Shown: positions 20,926-29,047 of the stretch, piece after piece
How positions within the stretch are numbered: position 1 is the first letter of the stretch
Layout of the letters: each line of letters begins with the position of its first letter
NCBI GenBank assembly: GCA_029246995.1
Contig: JAQWMB010000012.1
Span: 1-64,000 of the forward strand
Origin: Dehalococcoidia bacterium
GTDB lineage: Bacteria; Chloroflexota; Dehalococcoidia; UBA2979
Length of the DNA stretch: 64,000 nucleotides
Direction of reading: 5' to 3'
Translations under genes and position numbers: made by a program
The notes under the pieces: model-generated
Database searches by the model: none
Told to the model about the DNA's origin: nothing
Seen by the model: only the letters and a program-made list of their open reading frames with translations

Positions 20926-21861
20926 TTATTGTAGGGTGTCACCAATATTTAATAAATCAGAAGCATTAATTTTTGATTCGCCATTTTTTCTAACTTTATT
21001 AATTTTTATGGAACCATTTTTTCCTGCAATGACGACAGCAGTGTTTTCTATTTCTATAATTGTTCCAGGCTTTTCAGTTTGTACAATTCTGTCTATTATT
21101 TTTGATTGATATAATTGAACCGAGTCATTCATAAAATTGCAGTAAGCTCCTGGTTGTGGGTCAGAACCACGTATTAAGTTGTGTATTTGTTTTATATCTG
21201 CACTCCAATTAATTTTTGCATGTTTTTTTTCAAAAGGTTCTTCATAAGTCGCAAGTGATTCATCTTGTATAATTGACGGTGCAGCATTGTTTTCTACAAG
21301 CGTTATTGCTTTCATCATTGTTGCAATTCCTAAAGGATAGAGTGTATTAAAATATAATGTTCCTACTGAATCGTTTAAGCCAATTGCCGTGGATTCCTGT
21401 AATATAATTGGTCCAGTATCAATGCCCTGATCCACCCAAAAAATACTTAAGCCTGTCTCATCTTCTCCATTTACTATGGACCAATTCATTGCTGATCTTC
21501 CTCGATGTTTAGGCAACAATGAAGGGTGATATTGGATAGCACCAATTGTTGCTGCATCAATGATTTCTTTTGGGATAATGTCATTTACAAAAGCAAAGAC
21601 AATTAAATCTGGCTTCATAGTTTCTATGAATTCATTTTTAGCATTCTCTTTTTTTAATAGCTTTGTATAAATATTTGGTAATTGATTTTCTTTAGCTAAG
21701 GCACTGAGAGGGTCATTGTCATTATTATCTTTTGGTAAGGGTGTTGAAACACCAACAACATTTTTACCTTGTTGTAAAAGTTCTTTTAATACATCATGAC
21801 CAAATTGGGCTTGCCCGATAACAACTATACGCATATGATTTCTTTCTGTATTATATAACAT
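20926..21861 (-). CDS. Methionyl-tRNA formyltransferase-like protein (start probably 21834)
   Basis: QYHPSLLPKHRGRSAMNWSIVNGEDETGLSIFWVDQGIDTGPIILQ; Met10 gives MRIVVIGQAQFG. Confidence 0.85.
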   Translation of the reverse strand: MLYNTERNHMRIVVIGQAQFGHDVLKELLQQGKNVVGVSTPLPKDNNDNDPLSALAKENQLPNIYTKLLKKENAKNEFIETMKPDLIVFAFVNDIIPKEIIDAATIGAIQYHPSLLPKHRGRSAMNWSIVNGEDETGLSIFWVDQGIDTGPIILQESTAIGLNDSVGTLYFNTLYPLGIATMMKAITLVENNAAPSIIQDESLATYEEPFEKKHAKINWSADIKQIHNLIRGSDPQPGAYCNFMNDSVQLYQSKIIDRIVQTEKPGTIIEIENTAVVIAGKNGSIKINKVRKNGESKINASDLLNIGDTLQ

Positions 21862-21942
21862 GGATTGCTTAAAAATAATAATCTATATTGGTTGGTAGTA
21901 TAGATCAAGTATAAAAGTATCTGTGCTTTGTAGGTTTTTTTT

Positions 21943-22836
21943 ATGAATAATTTTTTTTTAAAATCAAAAATCATTTTTATATTAGGATTTTTTTGTATTG
22001 CTTGTGGTAATGACCAAGCCGAAAGTCCAGTTGCCCCTTCTAATAATCCTATAGAACCTATGATAGAAAAAATAATTGACCAAAAGAATATAATAGTCAC
22101 TGAAGAATCCCAAGTGGTTAGAGGAAGCACAAAAAAGGAACAAGTAGCAAAAGAAGTTGTTTCTAAAGAGGAAAAAATTATTAAGACCAAGGAATCCTTA
22201 TTTATTGATCATACCGTTGTCTCTGGTGATAATTTATGGGATTTGGGATTGGAATATGACATTGATTGGAAATATATATATTGGAATAACATCGATTCTA
22301 TGCCATCTCCATCATCAATAAAGCTGGGTGAGATTTTAAGTATCCCAAAGATGCCAGTCGTTCAACATCAAATTAAAATTGGGGAGACAATTACAGATAT
22401 AGCTCAATATTATGAGGTAGATGTTCAGGCAATTATTGATTTTGAATTTAATAGTATCAAAGATAAGAACAATATTACTGTTTCGCAAATACTGTATATA
22501 CCCAACGCAGAAATTAAGTACTATTCAGTCACTTTAAGCTTTTATTATTGTAAGACTGTTGATGATCCAAGTTATTCTAGTGGAGATGGTGGTAATTTTT
22601 GTGAAGTTATGCGTAATGGTCAAAAGGTATATCCTGGCGCAGCAGCATGCGCATATCGTTTCCTTGGTCAAAGATTTCGTATTATGAATGACCCATTGCA
22701 GAGAACATATGAATGTGCAGATACAGGTAATCTTGTTCTTGGCTGGCATAGAGATATTTGGTTTAATACTAATGAAGAAGGATGGAAATGGCTTAATAAA
22801 GTCGGTGATACAGGTGATATTATTATTTTAGATTAG
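21943..22836 (+). CDS. LysM lipoprotein with C-terminal 3D-like (RlpA/double-psi) domain
   Basis: GFFCIACGND lipobox; HTVVSGDNLWDLGLEYDIDW LysM; YPGAAACAYRFLGQRFRI...YECADTG. Confidence 0.8.
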   Translation: MNNFFLKSKIIFILGFFCIACGNDQAESPVAPSNNPIEPMIEKIIDQKNIIVTEESQVVRGSTKKEQVAKEVVSKEEKIIKTKESLFIDHTVVSGDNLWDLGLEYDIDWKYIYWNNIDSMPSPSSIKLGEILSIPKMPVVQHQIKIGETITDIAQYYEVDVQAIIDFEFNSIKDKNNITVSQILYIPNAEIKYYSVTLSFYYCKTVDDPSYSSGDGGNFCEVMRNGQKVYPGAAACAYRFLGQRFRIMNDPLQRTYECADTGNLVLGWHRDIWFNTNEEGWKWLNKVGDTGDIIILD

Positions 22837-22842
22837 CTTATA

Positions 22843-24297
22843 TTATATTGCTAAAAATAAAATAAATTTTGCACCACCGAGCTCACTAATTTCTATATCA
22901 AGTTTGCCGTTATGTAATTTTGCTTGCTGATCAACAAGCGCTAAACCGAGACCAGAGCCTGCTGAAGTGGATGATCCAGTTTTAAATCTTTCTTTTATTA
23001 GTTCTCGTTCTTTGATTGCAATCCCTGGTCCATTATCCTCAATAATTAGGATGATATTTTTTTTAATTTCTTGCTTCAGTGTAACTTTAATTTGATGGTC
23101 ATTAGACTTCGGTTGCCCATGTATGATCGCATTATTCATTAAATTACTTATCATGACTTTAATGCCTTCTGACCATCCTTTCATTTCATAATCACTAGGC
23201 TCAATTGATAATTCTATTTTGATAGTAGATGCATTTTTTTGTGCATTACTGACAATTTCATCTGTTATTTCTGAAATATCAATGCTTTCAAAGATTTCTT
23301 CAATTGCTAATTCGCCTTTAGCTAAAATTCGTAATCCATCTAAAACATTTATTAATCGTTTTTGTTGTTCTGATAATTCATCAATAATTTCATAACGTTC
23401 TTTTTCTGCTAGATTTGGATTACTTGATAAAATATCTAAGTTTGTAATCATGCTTGTGAGTGGAGTACGTAGTTCATGAGCTGCATTACCTGCAAAGTCT
23501 TGGGCAGACAGTAAGGCACGTTCTCTTATAGCAGTCTCTTGTTCAACAGTATCTAATAATTGGTTCATTTGATTTGCTAATTCATTAATTTCGTATGGAC
23601 CAGATTCTGCATTGACACGGAAACTTAAATCTGATGTTTCACGAATTTTTGCAGTTTGATTTCTTAATAAATAGAGTGGACTAAGTGCTTTCCCCCCAAG
23701 CCACCAGCCAATTAATCCTGCAAGAAGAGAACATATAATTCCTACTGATATAAAACGATTAGTAATATTAGCAATCGTTTTTTCTAAATTTTCTGTTGAT
23801 GAACCAACAATCATCACAATGTTTGTATCATTAATACGAAGAGTCTTTTGCCCAGTTTTTAGATTGATGTCGTAGACTTTTTCTTTTATTTTTTGTCTAA
23901 GAAAACGCCAATTATTTTCTTCTCCATTATAATTGCTATACCCAAATTGCATCGACTCATCATCGATGTCAGGAAATCCTTCACTTTGTAAAAAAACACC
24001 AGTAGATGAAATTACTCTTAGTGCAATCCCTACATCTATGGTTCGAATTGTGGGAATTGCATTTGGTGTTAGTTGATTTGTTTGTATTGGATTGATGCGT
24101 CTTGGTATAGAGAAGAATTTTCTTGTATTATCAACAGCTAAGGCCTTTTCAACAATGATAGTTTGTTCTTCTAATCGGTTATCTAAAGCATTATTTGCAT
24201 CTTTTGATATCAATGCAATTAATGTGATGCCAGCAATAATAATCACGAGTCCAGTTGAAAAGATAGCTGCTAATGCAACTCGTAGTCGTAAATTCAT
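22843..24297 (-). CDS. Sensor histidine kinase
   Basis: HAMP; FAGNAAHELRTPLTSMITNL; NLMNNAI; IEDNGPGIA; GSGLGLALVDQQAKLHNGKL. Confidence 0.95.
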   Translation of the reverse strand: MNLRLRVALAAIFSTGLVIIIAGITLIALISKDANNALDNRLEEQTIIVEKALAVDNTRKFFSIPRRINPIQTNQLTPNAIPTIRTIDVGIALRVISSTGVFLQSEGFPDIDDESMQFGYSNYNGEENNWRFLRQKIKEKVYDINLKTGQKTLRINDTNIVMIVGSSTENLEKTIANITNRFISVGIICSLLAGLIGWWLGGKALSPLYLLRNQTAKIRETSDLSFRVNAESGPYEINELANQMNQLLDTVEQETAIRERALLSAQDFAGNAAHELRTPLTSMITNLDILSSNPNLAEKERYEIIDELSEQQKRLINVLDGLRILAKGELAIEEIFESIDISEITDEIVSNAQKNASTIKIELSIEPSDYEMKGWSEGIKVMISNLMNNAIIHGQPKSNDHQIKVTLKQEIKKNIILIIEDNGPGIAIKERELIKERFKTGSSTSAGSGLGLALVDQQAKLHNGKLDIEISELGGAKFILFLAI

Positions 24298-24974
24298 GTT
24301 TTTAACACGAAGCCTACGCTGTGTACTGTATGAATGATTCTTGCTGTGTTATTTGTTTCTAACTTCTTTCTTAAATATCCAATAAACACATCTACTACAT
24401 TGGTTTCAACTGCAAAATCATAACCCCATACTTTATGCAATAATTGCTTTCGATTAAAAACGATATTGGGATTTTGAGCAAGGATGTACAGTAATTCAAA
24501 TTCTTTTCTAGTTAATTTTAATTCTTCTCCATTCTGTAAGCACAAATGTTTTTGAGGATCAATCGCTAAGCCTTGTATGGTAATTGTCTGATCATTGTCT
24601 TGTATTACTTGTGCTCTTCTAATAAGCGCACGCAGTCTTGCAATTAATTCTTGTAATGCAAAGGGTTTAACTAAATAGTCATCTGCTCCAGATTCTAGAC
24701 CTATGACCCTATCTGTTGTTTCATCTCTAGCAGAAAGTATACAAATTGGAATTTGAATATTTTTTTTTCGCAATCGCTGTGTGACGGTTATGCCATCAAT
24801 GTCAGGCATATTGATATCTAAAACAATTATATCTGGCGGATCAGACTCAATAATATCTAGTGCATTTCTCCCACCATTAGCAGTATATACATTAAATTTT
24901 TCAAGTTCTAAGCCACGCTTTAATGATTTTAAGATTGCATCATCATCATCTACAATTAATACTTTAGGGTCCAT
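24294..24974 (-). CDS. OmpR/PhoB-family response regulator
   Basis: VLIVDDDDAILKSL, IIVLDINMPDIDGI, winged-helix C terminus VWGYDFAVETNVVDVFIGYLRKKLE. Confidence 0.96.
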   Translation of the reverse strand: MDPKVLIVDDDDAILKSLKRGLELEKFNVYTANGGRNALDIIESDPPDIIVLDINMPDIDGITVTQRLRKKNIQIPICILSARDETTDRVIGLESGADDYLVKPFALQELIARLRALIRRAQVIQDNDQTITIQGLAIDPQKHLCLQNGEELKLTRKEFELLYILAQNPNIVFNRKQLLHKVWGYDFAVETNVVDVFIGYLRKKLETNNTARIIHTVHSVGFVLKT

Positions 24975-24994
24975 TCTTTTAGCCTTTATAGTTT

Positions 24995-25600
24995 TTAACT
25001 TACAATATTACCTTTTAGATTCAGTACAGCACGCTCAATAGAAAGTGCAATTGTTGTTCCATCTTGTCTTTCAATTTCTAAAGTAACAAGCGTGCCAGCC
25101 TTCCCGTTAATAATCTTAGTAATCTCTCGTGATGTAAGATTGTTAGTATTTTTACTATCTATTGATATGATTTTATCACCAATTTGTAATCCTGCATTAT
25201 TTGCAGGACCATTAGGAATAATTTTTTGAATATATACAAAATCTCCCAGTTTTATAATCATTGCTCCAATCCCGGAGAAATTTTTATCCATTACTATTTG
25301 TTTTTTATTATAAAATTCTTTTTGCTTACCCATACTTGGCTTACCCATACTTGGCTTACCCATATCTGGCTTACCATGGGTACTTTGTTGCCGCATGTCA
25401 ACGTTTTTCTTTATATGTCCAGTTTTTTTCATTTCTTCAATCTTCGGTCTTAATTGAGAACGAATTTGCGGTGTATTATCATTGCTATTTTTTAATTCAA
25501 CATCATAATAAATGAATCCAATTGTTGCGCAGGCTAAAAATCCCAATATAATTTTTTTTATAGTATTTTGATTTTGCATTTTTAATTCCTTTTCAATCAT
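24995..25600 (-). CDS. Membrane-anchored PDZ-domain protein
   Basis: IPNGPANNAGLQIGDKIISIDSKNTNNLTSREITKIINGKAGTLVTLEIER. Confidence 0.85.
   Translation of the reverse strand: MIEKELKMQNQNTIKKIILGFLACATIGFIYYDVELKNSNDNTPQIRSQLRPKIEEMKKTGHIKKNVDMRQQSTHGKPDMGKPSMGKPSMGKQKEFYNKKQIVMDKNFSGIGAMIIKLGDFVYIQKIIPNGPANNAGLQIGDKIISIDSKNTNNLTSREITKIINGKAGTLVTLEIERQDGTTIALSIERAVLNLKGNIVS
25324..25380. repeat. 15-bp in-frame tandem repeat inside PDZ gene
   Basis: gcttacccatacttg x2, gcttacccatatctg, partial gcttacc; encodes (GKPxM)n. Confidence 0.9.
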
Positions 25601-25692
25601 TAACTTTTCTTGACCGTATAGTATATTTTTAAGAAAACTTTGATGATTGATTAAAAAAACTATAAATTAACTATGAATTTTTTCTAAGAAAT

Positions 25693-25866
25693 TTATAGCC
25701 ACTTATTTTTTTTTGCTTCGTCGATATATTTTTTTGGCTCAACTATGAATTTATTTCTTTGGGCCATATCAAAAATATAATACCAATTACCTTCAAAGCT
25801 ATATTTAAAGCCTTCTTTCGAATCTTCAAACTCTCTACCTGTCATTATGCAAGTTCTTTTAGTCAT
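25693..25866 (-). CDS. 57-aa YHS-like small protein (absent from ORF track)
   Basis: Reverse-strand ATG..TAA: MTKRTCIMTGREFEDSKEGFKYSFEGNWYYIFDMAQRNKFIVEPKKYIDEAKKNKWL. Confidence 0.7.
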   Translation of the reverse strand: MTKRTCIMTGREFEDSKEGFKYSFEGNWYYIFDMAQRNKFIVEPKKYIDEAKKNKWL

Positions 25867-25884
25867 GTTATTCCTTTCTACTGG

Positions 25885-25957
25885 TACGCCGGAGAGGATT
25901 CGAACCTCTGACCCTCAGTTCCGAAGACTGATGCTCTATCCGCTGAGCTACCGGCGC
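25885..25957 (-). tRNA. tRNA-Arg(TCG)
   Basis: GCGCCGG/CCGGCGT acceptor, TCAGT-CTTCGGA-ACTGA anticodon arm, GGTTCGAATCC. Confidence 0.92.
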
Positions 25958-26042
25958 ATAATTACCTACCTTTATTATTCTAGTATATGGCTTAGATCAA
26001 AAACATCAATTTTCAATTTGTTAAATTTTTTAATTCAAAATA

Positions 26043-26444
26043 CTATTTTTTAAACTGCTCTGTATTCATAGGTATAAAAATTGTTTTTCGTTCTCCCGCC
26101 TCTTTATTGGCTACGGTAGTATGCCCTTTACTGTATTCCTCAGTATCTTCAACAATGAGTAATGAGCCTGGATTAAATACTCTTGCTTCTCCATCACTAA
26201 CAGTAATGGTAGCACTGCCTGATATTGAAACAATAATTTGTTTCTCAGGGGCAAGGTGCCAAGTTCTTTTTTGATTGCTTGCTGCTTTTCTAAAAATTAT
26301 TCCCTGTGTATCAAATAATCTTGATTCATGTGGCTTGGAATGAGTTTGTTCCATATCAATTAATAAATCTTCAAAATGTGTTTCACCCTGATTATCAGTA
26401 TAAATTCTTGTGATTTCAAAATATTCTTTATGCATTTTACTCAT
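26043..26444 (-). CDS. Cupin-domain protein
   Basis: WHLAPEKQIIVSISGSATITVSDGEARVFNPGSLLIVEDTEEYSKGHTTV. Confidence 0.75.
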   Translation of the reverse strand: MSKMHKEYFEITRIYTDNQGETHFEDLLIDMEQTHSKPHESRLFDTQGIIFRKAASNQKRTWHLAPEKQIIVSISGSATITVSDGEARVFNPGSLLIVEDTEEYSKGHTTVANKEAGERKTIFIPMNTEQFKK

Positions 26445-26522
26445 CGTTAATTTTGACTATGTGTTTTTTAAGCTATAATAATTAAGTATATATATATTAA
26501 TTTAATTTATTGGCACACAATA

Positions 26523-27872
26523 ATGTTAGAAATTGAAAAAAGATTTATAGACTTACATCCAAAATCAAAATCACTATTTGATATAGGGCAAACTTTATTT
26601 CCATCTGGAGTGACTCATGATATTCGTGCATTACAACCTTTTCCGATCTATGTTGATAGAGCTGATAAAGGAAAAAAATGGGATGTTGATGGTAATGAGT
26701 TGATTGATTATATTGGTGGCCATGGTTCACTATTACTAGGACACAATCGGCAAGAAATTACTCAAGCTGTTCAAGATGCATTAAATTTTGGTACGCATTT
26801 TGGTTCATCGCATAATCATGAATTAGATTGGGCACAATCTGTAATAGATATGGTTCCATGTGCAGAGAATGTAAGATTTACTAGCTCTGGTACAGAAGCA
26901 ACTATGATGGCATTACGTTTAGCCAGAGCATTTACTGATCGTGACGTTATTATCAAATTAGAAGATCATTTTCATGGTTGGCATGATATTGTAGTTGGTA
27001 AAAATTATAGTGATAGTATTCATGCACCTGGTGTGCCTATTGATTTTTATAAATCATTATCTATTTTACAGCCGAACGATATTGATTCTTTAGTAAATAG
27101 ATTAAAGCATAAGGATGTCGCTGCTGTGATTTTAGAACCAACTGGTTCACATTGGGGTGCACATCCTTTAGATATTGAATATCTCAAAAAAGTAGATGAA
27201 GTGTCGAAAGCAACTGGTACCTTATTCATTATGGATGAAGTCATTACTGGCTTTAGAATGAGTCCAGGTGGTGCGCAAGAACTTTATGATTTAAAACCAG
27301 ATCTTTCAACCCACGCAAAAATTTTAGCTGGCGGATTACCTGGTGGATGTGTGGCTGGTCGCAAAGATATCCTAGATAGAATTGAATTTCGTGATGATCA
27401 AGATTGGAATGTAGGAGAAAAAATTGCTCACCAAGGAACTTATAATGCAAATCCAATTTCTGCAACTGCAGGGAAAGTTGCATTAGAACTTATTAAGGAT
27501 GGAGAAGAAATTCGAAAAGCAGACGAACTATCTGTATATTTAATTCGTTCCTTAAATGAAATGTTTAATAAGCATAGTATCAATGGTCGTGCTTGGACTG
27601 TATCTTCAATGTGGCACCTAAATCTTGGTTATAAAAATCTAAAGCAATTGAGCAATATTGAGGAGACTGATTGGATATATGATGAGTTGCCCAATGGTGT
27701 TAGAGATGACTTAGTGCTTCCATTGAAATGGTCATTATTAAATCATGGCGTTGATTTATTTGGCACTGGTGGCGTTATGTCATCAGCTCATACAATTGAA
27801 GACATTAATTTAACCATTAAAGCATTTGAAGTCGCAATGGAGGAAATAAAATCAGCAGGCTTAGAAATCTAA
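26523..27872 (+). CDS. Class III aminotransferase, glutamate-1-semialdehyde aminomutase-like
   Basis: FPSGVTHDIRAL, RFTSSGTEATMMALRLARAFT, DEVITGFRMSPGGAQ, AKILAGGLPGG. Confidence 0.88.
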   Translation: MLEIEKRFIDLHPKSKSLFDIGQTLFPSGVTHDIRALQPFPIYVDRADKGKKWDVDGNELIDYIGGHGSLLLGHNRQEITQAVQDALNFGTHFGSSHNHELDWAQSVIDMVPCAENVRFTSSGTEATMMALRLARAFTDRDVIIKLEDHFHGWHDIVVGKNYSDSIHAPGVPIDFYKSLSILQPNDIDSLVNRLKHKDVAAVILEPTGSHWGAHPLDIEYLKKVDEVSKATGTLFIMDEVITGFRMSPGGAQELYDLKPDLSTHAKILAGGLPGGCVAGRKDILDRIEFRDDQDWNVGEKIAHQGTYNANPISATAGKVALELIKDGEEIRKADELSVYLIRSLNEMFNKHSINGRAWTVSSMWHLNLGYKNLKQLSNIEETDWIYDELPNGVRDDLVLPLKWSLLNHGVDLFGTGGVMSSAHTIEDINLTIKAFEVAMEEIKSAGLEI

Positions 27873-29047
27873 TTTTGCTTTATGTTGCCATCGTTAATAT
27901 TAAATTGAATAGATCGGTCAATTAATTTTTTTGGTACATTGGATAAATCTGGTGAAGTGAGAAATACTTGCTCAACATTTGCCGCATGTTCAACAATGTA
28001 GTTTCTATGCTCTTCATCAAATTCTGAGAGTATGTCATCAAGTAGTAAGATTGGTTGGTCATTAGTAACTTGGTTTGATAAATGTGCTTCAGCTAAACGC
28101 ATGCATATAGTAATTAATTTCTGTTGGCCTCTTGAGCCATATGCATTTGCAGCAAGTTCGCTTAGGTCAATATTGATATCATCTCTATGAGGTCCAAAAA
28201 CTGTACTGGATTGTCTTAGATCTACTGGCCGATTTTTTTGCAATATATCAATAAAATAATCTTTGTCAATTTGAATCATTTTAGTTGTATCGAATGTTTG
28301 AGGCAGCGCAGGCCTGTAGCTTATTTTAAGATCTTTATTTTTATTATCTAATATTTCATAATGAAATTTTGCTCGAGCAGATAATTGATTGATATTTTCA
28401 CTTCTTAGATTAATAATTTCAGATGCAGCAATGGCTAACTCGCTGTCCCAATAATCTAATTCATCGTATCTTTTTTTTATATGTTTAATTTGCTTTAGTA
28501 AGCTATTTCTTTGTCTGATTATCCTATTATATTTTTGTAAATTCTTTAAATATTTTTTACTATATTGTGAAATTAGAATATCCAAATATTTTCTTCTTTC
28601 AGCAGGAGTTCCTAAGATAATTTGCATATCATTGGGTGATGCATAAATGGCTCTTAAAGTGCCAATTATTTCAGATGCTTTTTTTGTGATACCATTAAGC
28701 CTAAAGTTTTTTGTTATCTTTCCTGAAGGTTCATTGTCATTTGCAATTGTCTCTTTAATAGGTTTGCTGAACATCATATCAATTTCATGTATTTCATCTA
28801 AGGTATTAATATGAGCGGATATTTTTCCAATTGGCAAGGCGCTTTCTTGCATTATTTTCCATGAGATAAAATTTTTATCATTGCGATTTTGAATAGACTT
28901 CGTAGTTGCTAAATAATGCATTGATTCTAAAAGATTAGTTTTGCCGCTTGCATTATTACCTGTTATAAGATGTATACCATTTGTAAGATTCAATTCAATG
29001 TCTTCAAAAGTACGAATTTTTTTAAGTTGTATTTTTTTAATATGCAT
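27869..29047 (-). CDS. recF: DNA replication and repair protein RecF
   Basis: LITGNNASGKTNLLESMHYLATTKS, FGPHRDDINI, SRGQQKLITICMRLAEA, PILLLDDILSEFDEEHR. Confidence 0.93.
   Translation of the reverse strand: MHIKKIQLKKIRTFEDIELNLTNGIHLITGNNASGKTNLLESMHYLATTKSIQNRNDKNFISWKIMQESALPIGKISAHINTLDEIHEIDMMFSKPIKETIANDNEPSGKITKNFRLNGITKKASEIIGTLRAIYASPNDMQIILGTPAERRKYLDILISQYSKKYLKNLQKYNRIIRQRNSLLKQIKHIKKRYDELDYWDSELAIAASEIINLRSENINQLSARAKFHYEILDNKNKDLKISYRPALPQTFDTTKMIQIDKDYFIDILQKNRPVDLRQSSTVFGPHRDDINIDLSELAANAYGSRGQQKLITICMRLAEAHLSNQVTNDQPILLLDDILSEFDEEHRNYIVEHAANVEQVFLTSPDLSNVPKKLIDRSIQFNINDGNIKQN

Noticed and set aside
25847-26053. Plus-strand 68-aa ORF (GTPERIRTSDPQFRRLMLYPLSYRRI)
   Set aside because: Antisense translation of the tRNA-Arg gene; a well-known spurious ORF pattern.
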